NCBI GenBank assembly: GCA_030549495.1
Contig: JAUIRK010000991.1
Coordinates: 248,001-312,000, forward strand
Length of the DNA stretch: 64,000 nt
From: Nectonema munidae
Lineage: Eukaryota > Nematomorpha > Nectonematoida > Nectonematidae
Reading direction: 5' to 3'
In this document: in pieces, positions 54,620 through 64,000 of the stretch
Position numbering within the stretch: the stretch's first letter is position 1
Layout of the letters: each line of letters opens with the position of its first letter
Made by a program: the position numbers and the translations under genes
The notes under the pieces: generated by a model
What the model was told of the DNA's origin: nothing
The model's input: only the letters and a program-made list of their open reading frames with translations
Database searches by the model: none

Positions 54620-56220
54620 TCTCAAATCTTGATGGCAATGATGCAGGAAGGTTCTTTAGATCAATAATTTTTTAGCTTGTAAAATATAAAAAATTTAATC
54701 TCTGTGCAGGCCCGAGGAGAGGGGTATAATTATTTTAGTTTATTTTAAAAAAATATATTTTTAAAATTTATAGGAGCTAGTTTATTCGAAGAGCTATCCA
54801 TATTTATAAACAAATGTCATGAGGATGTTAAAACGTATTTCGGAATAAAAACAATATTACTGGGGTACAAAATCACTATATATTAAATTTTAAAGCTACA
54901 TAGTGAAATGAATTTAGAATAATAAAATATAGAAAACCGCTGATTAGAAAATACTACTAGAGCAGCAGGAAGAGAAAAATATATTTAAAAAACTAGAATT
55001 ATTCTAAATTTTAAGAGATCGTTTATGAGTAAAAAAATTAAAAAATATAGAAAAATTATATATTGTTAAACATAATACATAGCTCAACTTTTAGATTTAA
55101 TGGAAAATGCCGATTAGGGATGATATTATTTTTTACATCAGACCCAATTTTTACTTAAAATATTGAGCTTTTTCTATTTTGTTATATACCTTAAACTATT
55201 TCAATAACCTTATAATTTAAAAATAAAATCTAATTCTTATCATTTTATTGAATGATTTCCTCATACACAAGCTAAAAAACTATAATATAACTTATTTTTC
55301 ATTTCCGCTTTTTGTTTGCTTGTTTAATAATAGTATTTTTAACCTTCTCTCTTCACATTCCTCTTTTACGTTTCCTTTTTTTGATGGCTTGTTTGATAAC
55401 CAGTCTTTAACTTTTGTTTTGTTTGAGCAAGGAAGCTTTTGCATACCATATTATTCAAAATCATATTAAAATCATACATGATTTTTATATCAGAATGTTG
55501 ATTTCTGAATTGTGTTTTTAAAATTTTTCAAAAGCATAAAAAAATATTGTTTTTGTATGCAATGTTAGCAAGCAAAAAATAATTGCCAGAACCAGTTTTA
55601 TTTTTGTTTGTTAACAAGTTCTTTTTAAAGCTAAAAATTATTTATCAATTAAAGATGCATTATATAATAAAAATTTTCAAAAAAAAATGTCTTTAAAAAG
55701 AAATTTAAAAAAAAGACTCTCAATTACGTCTCCATATTTAAAAAGATTTATAGTCATGATAATGTACAAAACTAGTGATTTTTTCAAACCAAAAACAGTT
55801 TTTTGTTAATTTAAAAAGATAAACACATACAGAAAATCATTATCTAAACATACCAAAGGTAAATAAAAATTGGGACAAAAGGTATACACAGACAATGTGT
55901 AGTAAGTAGGGTAACTTCACCAGCAGTGGCTAACTAATGTGTGTAAAGACATAATTATTGTTGCATGTTAATTATTTTGACGTATGAATTTGTTAAGTGC
56001 AAATTTAAAACCTAGTTACGCTACCGACACACTTTAAACTCTAGTTACGCTACTGCATATGTACTAGTTCTTTATAAATTTAGGTTTTTTGATTAATAAA
56101 AAATAACTAATATCATTTTTTTGATTATAAGTTTAATAAAAATTTTACGTTGTATATTAAATTGTATATTTTATGATGTTACTATTTTTTTACAATGTAA
56201 ACCCTAACTTATCATATTCA
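54620..56220. other. AT-rich spacer
   Basis: No gene is seen. A short duplication ctagttacgctac occurs at about 56012 and 56042. Confidence 0.3.
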
Positions 56221-56228
56221 AATTTGTT

Positions 56229-58082
56229 AGAGGTCATTCACAATTGACGTCAACAAGACTGGGAGGGAGGGGGAGGCTTCAAGCTGACAAAAGGTGGACG
56301 GGGGGGAGGGGGGTTTGAAAAAGTTGACATCAACATTATATATAGATTTCTCTTTTTCTCAGATCTGTAAATTTCACAGTATCTTCTGCAAATCATAAGA
56401 TATTTAAATATTTTATCTATACCTTGGCAAAGCTTTGGAGGCATTGCTATATAGTATTTAAAGTTAAAAAATTTCAACGCTTATAGCTTTCTTTGGAGTA
56501 TTTGAAAACTCACAAAACTTTACATAGCTGTCAAGATATAAAACTTTAACTTATATTAAAAGTTTGTTAAATTAAAAAAAATAAAACCATCGTATCTCAA
56601 ATGAAACGAACGAGGCAACTGGTGCAAAATAACAGCGTATGTATTACCGTTTTTGAATTGATATTTTTTTTATAGAATTAGTATCTCTTTTTAAAAAAAC
56701 ATCATTTTTCAAAAAATAACAACCATGATGTTTCGTTAAACTTTATATCATTTTATCTTTTTACATGAAACAGAATCTCATCTTATCATCTTACATAAAA
56801 CAAAACCAAAAGAAGAAATTGGATAAAAATGAGACAATGAAATGAAAAATGTAATTAATTTTGAAAAATACACTAACTTATATGCCTCCGAATAGTTTTT
56901 ATATCATTTTTATATTATATACAAAATAAAAGAACAGGTTCGAGCTCTTTTTGGATCATCTCTTTTTTGTCTGCATTGATGACTTTGTTCCACCTCCTTT
57001 CTGTGAACATCATAATCCGGTTCTCAGGGATTGATATAACATCTTCAGAAGTTGGCTTTTCTTGTTCAGAACAATCAGAGTTGAGATTTTGCGCCAACTG
57101 CTTTTCACTATTTACTTGCCAATAAACCTCACCACTACTAGGAGCCGGAGCGAAGTGTTTTAGACTATCTTCCCTGGATCTTGGATACCTTATGTGTGCA
57201 TACAAATGATTTTCATCCAGTACATCTACCTCAAATAACTCGTTCGTGTTTTTACCAATTTTCCGTAAATCTCTGCATGGAGATAAGAACCATTGTGGTA
57301 CAGCTCCTCCCATGGAAGTTTTTCTAAAAAATTTAAAGATTAAATCATGCGGTGAAACATTTGTTGAAGTATTAATTAAAGTCCTGATCGAATGTAACGC
57401 TTTGGGGTTAGCATCTTTTCAGTGGGCTACATTTTAATTCCTAGATTTCAGAATTAGTTGGATAGATTTCCATATCGTTTCCACAAATCTTTCAGACTGA
57501 CCATTACCATCCTGGTTGTAAAGAGTCGTTCTACTAGGTATAACATTATGAGATTTCAAGAAGTTGCAAAACTGCACTCATGAATCCACTTCCACGATCA
57601 GAATTAAAGTAATTCCAGAACATATTTATTATGCTTTGCACTAGGTAGTGGTCCTTTGAAGTCCAAATTGAGTCGCTCGCATGGTCTTGTAGCCTTTATC
57701 ATTGTTTCTTCAACTTTTGCGAACCTTGGCTTGATCCAACAGCATACATGACTTTTGGAATATACGGACTTCTGCAACATAAAAAATGATAAATTCTTAG
57801 TTCTGCAACCGCGTGACTTCAGGATGAGCTAATTTTGAATGAAGGAAACGGAGGTTTTCAATTGGATGGCAGGATGATTGGCATGAATAAAGTCTAGAGA
57901 GAGAGTCTGCCGCAACGTTCAACTTACCGGATTTATGTTCTATGTCAAAGTAATAACTGAAATGTTCGAGTCTCCATCTTAAAATCTTGTTTTTGATTTG
58001 GTTAGTTTGTTTTTGGTTGAGCATAAAAGAGACAGAAAATTTTTTTGACAATAATTGGTTGACGTCAATTGTGAACGACCCC
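56229..58082. mobile_element. TTA-flanked inverted-terminal-repeat structure enclosing a gypsy fossil
   Basis: The left end GAGGTCATTCACAATTGACG and right end (inverted GGGGTCGTTCACAATTGACG) are near-identical inverted repeats. Each borders TTA. The left subterminal part matches the copy at 17300-17382. A 3-bp TTA with GGG ends is compatible with PIF/Harbinger-like elements; no transposase is visible. The interior is largely the gypsy fossil listed next, so either the fossil inserted into this element or the two ends come from separate copies. Confidence 0.5.
56915..58051 (-). mobile_element. Ty3/gypsy LTR-retrotransposon fossil, RNase H to C-terminus
   Basis: Minus-strand pieces match the end of RNase H (57797-58051), integrase core traces (about 57330-57780) and the C-terminal tail of a gypsy polyprotein (56915-57313). 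It is broken, with several interruptions, and no LTR is recognised. It belongs to a gypsy lineage different from the fossil at 7815-10050. It looks old. Confidence 0.75.
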
Positions 58083-58137
58083 TTATGATCATTTTTTAAT
58101 TTTAACTAATTTATGCTTGAAATTTTGTTTAGACATA

Positions 58138-59205
58138 ATGGCTTCTAGTAAATGTAAAAATTTTAGTTTTAAACAAAAGTTGAATGTTTTACAAGAATCC
58201 CATTTTAAGTCAAATAGCTTTGGCGGAGAAATTTAGAATTTCACTAGGAGCTGTAAATTTTATCTAAAAAGAAAAGACGAATTGATTGAAAAAGGAGAAA
58301 ATAATTTCAACCCTTAAAAGCAAGCGATTTAAAAATTCAAAAAACGATGAAATTAATGATAAAACGTGGATGTGGTTTGTTGTAGCAAGCTCTTAAAACT
58401 TTCCAATAACTGGAACTCTTCTCCAAGCTAAAGCACTAGATTTCGCAAAACAGTTGAACGTTCTTGATTGCAAAGCATGAAGTATTTGCCAGGAAAATTC
58501 AGGAAACGCTTTAATTTAAAATTTTGAGCGTTGAAAGTGTAAGCGTTAACCTAGAAATTGTAACACTTTGAAAAGAGCAACTAAAACTACTGATAAAATA
58601 TTATAAAACACGATATATTTAATGCTGATGAAACGGGAATTTTTTATAAGGATACTCCTAATAAGTCCTTGGTTCAGTTTCGAGAAAAGTGTAAAGGAGT
58701 AAAAGTTTCGAAGGAAAGGATAACTTGCTTGCTTTGTTGCAATTGGTCTGTAACTGAAAAACTTAAACCTTTAATTATTTTATTGCCAAATCTAAAAATC
58801 TAAGATACCTTAAGGTTTCAAAAACTTCAATAATTTACCAGTTTTTGGAGAGCAACAAAAAAGCTTGGATGAATGCTTTTATTTTTGATGAATGGTTAAC
58901 AAATTAAAACAAATGAGAAAAAGAAAAAACGCATGCTTTTTGTTGACAATGCACCTAGTCATTATTTGAAAGAACATAGCAATGTTACCTACGGTGATTA
59001 CTGTACAAAATGTTATATTTTGGAAACAGAAAAAACAATATAAAAATGTTTTAGAAAAGTTGGATTCATTTCTGTAGAAAATATTGTAGAAGAGGAAGAT
59101 AACTCAAGTGATGTTGACTTGCAAGAACATGAATACGAATAACTTTTTGGAGAAGTTTACAAAGCTTTGAGTCTTGAGAATGCTTCTGAAAAAGAAAATT
59201 AAATA
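58138..59205 (+). mobile_element. Tigger/pogo transposase remnant
   Basis: The coding trace starts MASSKCKNFSFKQKLNVLQ (CENP-B-type HTH) and continues after stops with FNADETGIFYKDTPNKSLV (~58620) and VSKERITCLLCCN (~58710). Then come KKRMLFVDNAPSHY (~58925) and an acidic C-terminus ending near 59203. The region between the second and third Asp is shortened. Stops and frameshifts are many. It starts just beyond the right inverted repeat at 58082. Confidence 0.7.
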
Positions 59206-59575
59206 TGTAAATTTAATATTTTTTTTTAATTTTTTTTTCTATTTTAGGATTAAAAAGGAAAATATATTGAGAAAACTCTGATATATTTTTATAAACCTTT
59301 TTCGAAGATATTCTTACTAGTTTAGGCAGTTAGGAATAAGATATGAATAAAGACAGCATTCAAAACATTTTCACCTACACACTCTATAACACCATTCATT
59401 AAAGGAACAAGTTATTTTTGTTGAATTTTTGAAAATTAATCGAAAACAGCACAATTAAAATTAATGACATATGCAGCATATGCTTGCAGAACATAAAATA
59501 AAATTTCATCCTTAAATCAACATGCTACTATGCTGAGATTGGGTTCACATTAATTGTATATGATTTTTTTATATA

Positions 59576-61526
59576 CACTGCAAACTCGTTATAACTAAAT
59601 AAAAAAAGTTCGTATTATTGACTAAATTATGAATCACCCTGGAATTCATCGTAATTTCACACCTATTCATATACAAAAGAACAAACTTTTTGTATTGTTT
59701 ATTCATGTATATTTTATTGATAAAAAGATCAATTAACACACTATCAATGAGTGAAAAACTGGTCATCTTTGGTCATTTACTCTTGGCAGTATAGTGTTTC
59801 TTACGAGCATACGATGATAACTGTCCGAGCTACAAACTTTTAATACTGTCCACTGATTGCCCTTCAAACTAGGAAAGTGCTTTTTGCAGCCCTGAAATCA
59901 CAATTGATGTTACTGAGATATCTTTTGCGCTTTCCAGAGAGTCACTTTGGATGTCGCACTGTATTGTGTAATCCCTAACGGAGGCGATAATTTATTAATC
60001 GGTCAATGAACTTGAAAGTGAAATATCTTTATCAATATCTACTCCTATTCTTGCGATATTATCCATGTCTTCACCATTAACTTGAACAATATGCCGAAGG
60101 TCACTAGAAATTTATGATAAGAAGACGTCATCTTTATCATCAAACTCGGCCTCTAAGCTGTCTTCATTTGGTGAGTCATCGAGGAATATAGTGGGACCGA
60201 GCGATTTTTTTTTAGCATTTGTTGACTTTTGGTTGCGCTTTAACAGCCCAGGCTTCTCGTGTCACATTAATCATTTCCTTGATTTCGAGACTTTTTAAAA
60301 AGTCTTGCAATTTGAAACTCTGTTAACGATTTCTCTTAGTAACCTTTCGATAGTGTTTCTTTAATACTGAAATAATTTTAGCGTTCATTCGCTTCATTTT
60401 GCTGGTTGAGTTCTTGGGTAGAAAATATGGACAGTTTTCTAGTGGGTGGGCGGCACAGTTGCCAATTAATAAGATTGCTTTCTGCTCAAAACCACTTCGG
60501 GGAAGGAAGGATCGAAATGGAATAAATTACTCGTGAAACACTTCTGTAAAGTGCCTGATGTTATCCAAGCGTTTTAGTGTGAGATCACTGAGTGACAGTT
60601 TATATCGCCTCAAACAGCTTGGATTCTTGAAGATGTCGATGCACAGTGGCGTAGTTTGTATTTGTACCAACTAGAACTGTGACTTTATCTTTGTACTTTT
60701 TATAGCAAGTTGTACGTTGTTCTCTATTAGGAGCTAGAGTTGTGTCCTACAGGCACTCAAAGAAAAGGCCGTTTCCATCTGTTTTGAACTATATCCCTCA
60801 GATAAAATAAAGTTTCTCAGTTCTGGTATAAATTTGGCAGCCACTACTTTATTATCACATGATTTGTCTTCCCCGAAAATATTTAGTGCTAAACACCATA
60901 ACGATTTTTCAAAAGATACAACCATCCACTGGACCTAGTAAACTTGCTTCATCACAATACATTTCCTTGTATAGGGCCATAGCTTTTTACACAAACATTG
61001 AACCGGATATTTGAATGTTTGCTGCTCAATGCTACTAGAACCTGCCTGGTCTAGATCAGCGTCTTTAGGCTGTCGCCTTTTCTTCCATTTCAAACGATCC
61101 TAAAGACTTTTCCCTTTCCTTTAAAATTGATATGCCGCTCTTAGGAATACCGTATTCACGCTGAAACGATCGATGATACGGTGATAGGGGTCTCTTGCAT
61201 TTGCGAAACGGTGCAGCCATATCGAAATCTTGAATTTGGAAATAAATTTTTAGGAGCAATGTGTATTATTAAGCAGAAACTCAAGTAGGAATCATTTTAA
61301 AATATAGAAGCCAAAAGCATGACAATAATACGATAAATAGGTTACCGTGTTTATTTAACAAATTACAACGATCACACGCCATTACTGTTACACAATAAAC
61401 GATGTATGAATGGAAAACTAACGGGCACGTGTGATGTTATTTTTAATAATAGAAGCTCATTAAATATATGGAGGACGCAAAATTCTTTCGTTATAACCGA
61501 AAGTCCGTTACAACGAGCATCCAGTG
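59576..61526 (-). mobile_element. Tigger element, decayed (1951 bp, TA target)
   Basis: The left terminus CACTGCAAACTCGTTATAAC follows TA. The right terminus, inverted, CACTGGATGCTCGTTGTAAC, is followed by TA. Transposase traces run on the minus strand: PFRKCKRPLSPY and YGIPKSGISILKEREKS (HTH region, 61065-61259), then AAKFIPELRNFILSEGYS (60734-60925) before the first catalytic block. The remainder is badly worn. It is a third, distinct Tigger lineage by its ends. Confidence 0.75.
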
Positions 61527-61529
61527 TAT

Positions 61530-62800
61530 AGGATATTTCTTATACTTGGTGCATATTAGTAATGAATTTCTTAATAGATTTGTTGCAAAGTGAATCTATA
61601 AAATAGGAACTCATGGAAATAACTCATAAAGTGAAATAAAAGAAATGAATAATTTATTTTCACAAAAGATAAATTTATATTCCAAATCTGAATTCATCAA
61701 GTTGAGGCTTTTTTATGAAAAGGAAACTCCCAGTAATGTGAATTGTTCAAAAAAGGAGTAAGTAAACGTTTCTAAAATAAAAATCAAATTAAAACAAAAT
61801 ATTCAGAAAGTAAATAAGATTCAATGATAAAAATTCCATAGGTTTCCTAACTAAATTATATACTAATAAAGACAGGGCTTTTTTAGAGGATAGAAATTTC
61901 TTTGACCAAAAAACTCTGTGTGTAGGTACTAAATAGCTTAAGATCGAGCATTACAAGAAAAATAGGCGTATTATTTTCTCTCTGGAATCTCATAATAAAT
62001 AATACTTAACCCTCGCAGTACGGCAGTAACATAATACGTTGAAAAAATTGAAAAATATTTATTCTTTATCGTTGGCTGCCGTTACTTTTAGAATAGAAAG
62101 ATAAACTTAGTCTCTCTAATCATTTTTATCAAATCATACATATAGGAAAATAAATATTTTTTGATTTTTTCAACGTATTATGTGTATTATTAATTAGGTA
62201 TATTTTATGAATATGCAAAAAATTGAAATATAATATGTAATTATTCATTTTACACGCTATAATATAGTGAAAAATGGCAAAATTGCCCATATTGTTCCAA
62301 GGCTCATAAAAAAGATTTAGAAATTTTTTCAAAAACGAAACGAAATGCAAAATGCGGGTAAAAGCATGCTCTTTAAGATAGGCATGTTTTTAAATGTTTT
62401 TAAAAATTCTCGCATAAAGTTCTTTTTCAAAATTAAAATTTGTAAATTTTAACACAATTTTTTTTAAAAATACATAGTTAAAATCATAAATATATATCAA
62501 AAATTTTGAAAATTTTAAGATAAAATGTAATCGATTTTGAATAAGTAAATGAAAAATTAGAAAATAATAATTTTATTTTAATTAAAAAAAATCGCGTTAA
62601 AAATGTCAACTTTTTTTGGACAAAATTTTTTTTTTTAAAAAAATTGAATGAAATTTTTCCAATTTTTTTTCAGAAAATATTTTATTTATAAGTGTACTTT
62701 AATCCAATGGAAAAATTAAAAAAATTATTTTAACTTTTAACGGAACAAAAATTTTGGGTGAAATTTTTAGTTCAAGTACGGGTCTATGAAATTAATAAAT
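61530..62800. other. AT-rich spacer with a long hairpin
   Basis: Near-perfect inverted arms of about 34 bases lie at 62030-62063 and 62147-62182 (cataatacgttgaaaaaat and its complement), separated by about 83 bases. TTAA-CCCTCG at 62006 resembles a piggyBac-type end without a partner. No gene is seen. Confidence 0.45.
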
Positions 62801-62804
62801 AAAT

Positions 62805-63015
62805 CAGAAGTAAATGGTTTGAAATTCCTCTCTTGGATATAAATGATGATTTACAGCTAGTTTATGCTTATGGTATTGAGCGTATATCTTCATGTGTTTG
62901 AGACTTAAGAACAGAAGAATAAGCTAAGACTTTTGATTCCAAAAGGTACATTAAGTTTTCCGAAAGGCGACGTAGAACTTTTATTAGGAGTACATCTTGC
63001 ACATCTTCACCCCCA
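62805..63015 (+). mobile_element. Short BEL/Pao-like LTR-retrotransposon fossil
   Basis: Two neighbouring plus-strand pieces resemble the protease region of BEL/Pao polyproteins (an AYGIERISS-type phrase and a DVELLLGVHLAHLHP-type phrase). It is a small broken fragment with one or two interruptions, no LTRs, and limits that cannot be fixed. Confidence 0.4.
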
Positions 63016-63049
63016 TCCACAAAGTATTTTTTTATAAGGATTAAATTAC

Positions 63050-63412
63050 TTTTTTCCTCTCTCAAAGCATTCTGATTAAAGAATCTTCTAGATGATCTTA
63101 GATTTTTTTTATCAGTATCGTGTATTTTATTATCAGGCCTGAATATTTGTCAACCAATCTCAGTTCAAAAGTTTTTTTCTGATGAATCATCGTGATGTTC
63201 ATTGTCCAATTACAAAAAGTTGTCCACATTCTTCATCTAAAAAATTCTCTCATTGAAGCAAAAAGAAAAAGATAGACAAATTCAATTTAAATTAAAAATA
63301 TCTTGATAGTGACTAAATTCTCACATTGTGGCATCTGTGCCATTTTTGATAAATCTGACTTATTCTAAATTTTCAGATTTCCTACCCATCTTAGTTAAAT
63401 GATAATTGTAAT
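63050..63412 (+). repeat. Dispersed repeat, copy 2
   Basis: It matches 46857-47240 in the same orientation. This copy has lost a few dozen bases after the tattatcagg word. It has no coding capacity. Confidence 0.75.
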
Positions 63413-63654
63413 CAGAGGCGCACATCCTCAAAATTATTGGGGGCGAAAATTTTTTCTTGCAATTTTCAAAATTAGTGGTTTGGAAATACCACGGGAGACC
63501 AAATATTCAAGCAATCCTTTAAAATAGAGTGTATTAGCGCATACCTAAAGTCCTAAATTTATAAGACTACTTTATATTTTTTTTACAAAATTGGTGAATT
63601 TAAATACTATACTTCCAGCGAAAATATTTTAATTAAATTTTCATATCAAATATA

Positions 63655-63760
63655 GTGCGCAGAAAAAATGCCCCCAATTAAAAAGTAGGAAAAAATGCCC
63701 CCAGTAAAAATGCCCCAGAAAAAATGCCCCAATTTAAAATTAGGAAAAAATGCCCCAACA
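63655..63760. repeat. Simple repeat of AAAAAATGCCCC
   Basis: Six or more irregular copies of a(a)aaaatgcccc with short spacers occur. 63413-63650 and 63761-64000 are AT-rich and hold no gene that I can see. Confidence 0.7.
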
Positions 63761-64000
63761 CAAAAAAATTCAAAAAATTATTAATTAAAATTTTTAAAAC
63801 AGATATGTTAAATAAAGATTTTTTTGTAAAAAAAAAAGTTAACATTTTTTAAACATTTAAAATTTAATTAAAGTAAACTAAAAAACTCAGCATACGACAA
63901 TTTTTTAAATACAAAAAAAATTTTTATAAAACAGCAAATATTTTTTCTGTGTATCAGAACACTTTCTAAATATAATTTGTATTTTAACTGAATTTAAGAA

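Noticed and set aside
56226-58085. LTRs for the gypsy fossil
   Set aside because: The end repeats are inverted, not direct, and border TTA, so they belong to a DNA-transposon-type structure.

Overview
The window reads as nuclear DNA of an invertebrate animal. It is strongly AT-rich by eye, has GT-AG introns, and carries two recognisable host genes set among many decayed transposable elements. The element mix (several Tigger/pogo lineages, SCAND3/ZBED5-, ZMYM1- and GTF2IRD2-like hATs, piggyBac, IS630-Tc1-mariner, LINE pieces, Ty3/gypsy and BEL/Pao fossils) is the kind found in repeat-rich arthropod genomes such as copepods. I cannot name the species.

Host genes. (1) An intact, intronless mitochondrial aspartate/glutamate carrier (aralar/citrin, SLC25A12/13 type; 640 codons) lies on the minus strand at 5153-7075. 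(2) A split gene for autophagy protein ATG13 lies on the minus strand from 49478 down to 20614, about 29 kb. Supported exons are 49326-49478, 46031-46208, 39763-40114, about 26742-27029 and 20614-20817. A further candidate exon is 33924-34197. The first three exons code the HORMA domain and the last two the C-terminal tail. Splice phases agree wherever I could test them.

Layout. 1-2400: hAT remnant and a pogo/Tigger remnant. 2600-4870: minisatellite and a dispersed repeat with a tandem core (copy A). 5153-7075: aralar. 7181-7435: hAT-type MITE. 7.8-10.05 kb: Ty3/gypsy fossil. 10.26-11.37 kb: pseudogene with a PHD-like finger and an OTU/vertnin-like region. 13.36-16.6 kb: hAT with a second hAT MITE nested in it. 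17.5-19.5 kb: repeat copy C and a piggyBac element. 20.6-49.5 kb: ATG13, whose introns hold most of the other elements. These include two copies of an uncharacterised transposase-like family (22.2-24.3 and 41.8-43.8 kb), a Tc1/mariner remnant, a ZMYM1-like hAT, a nearly intact Tigger (37145-39324), a second Tigger (from 44002), paired TTAA-flanked MITEs, and repeat copy B split by a LINE. 50-56 kb: mostly AT-rich spacer with two unassigned short ORFs. 56.2-61.5 kb: a TTA-flanked inverted-terminal-repeat structure around a gypsy fossil, then two Tigger remnants. 61.5-64 kb: short repeats and a small BEL/Pao-like fossil.

The two host genes have no obvious functional link. Aralar acts at the mitochondrial inner membrane in the malate-aspartate shuttle. 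ATG13 is the HORMA scaffold of the ULK/Atg1 autophagy-initiation complex. The best leads are the reconstruction of ATG13, an apparent move of the Ca2+-binding EF-hand in aralar, a small retrotransposed hairpin whose two copies show stem covariation, and the repeated uncharacterised gene families.
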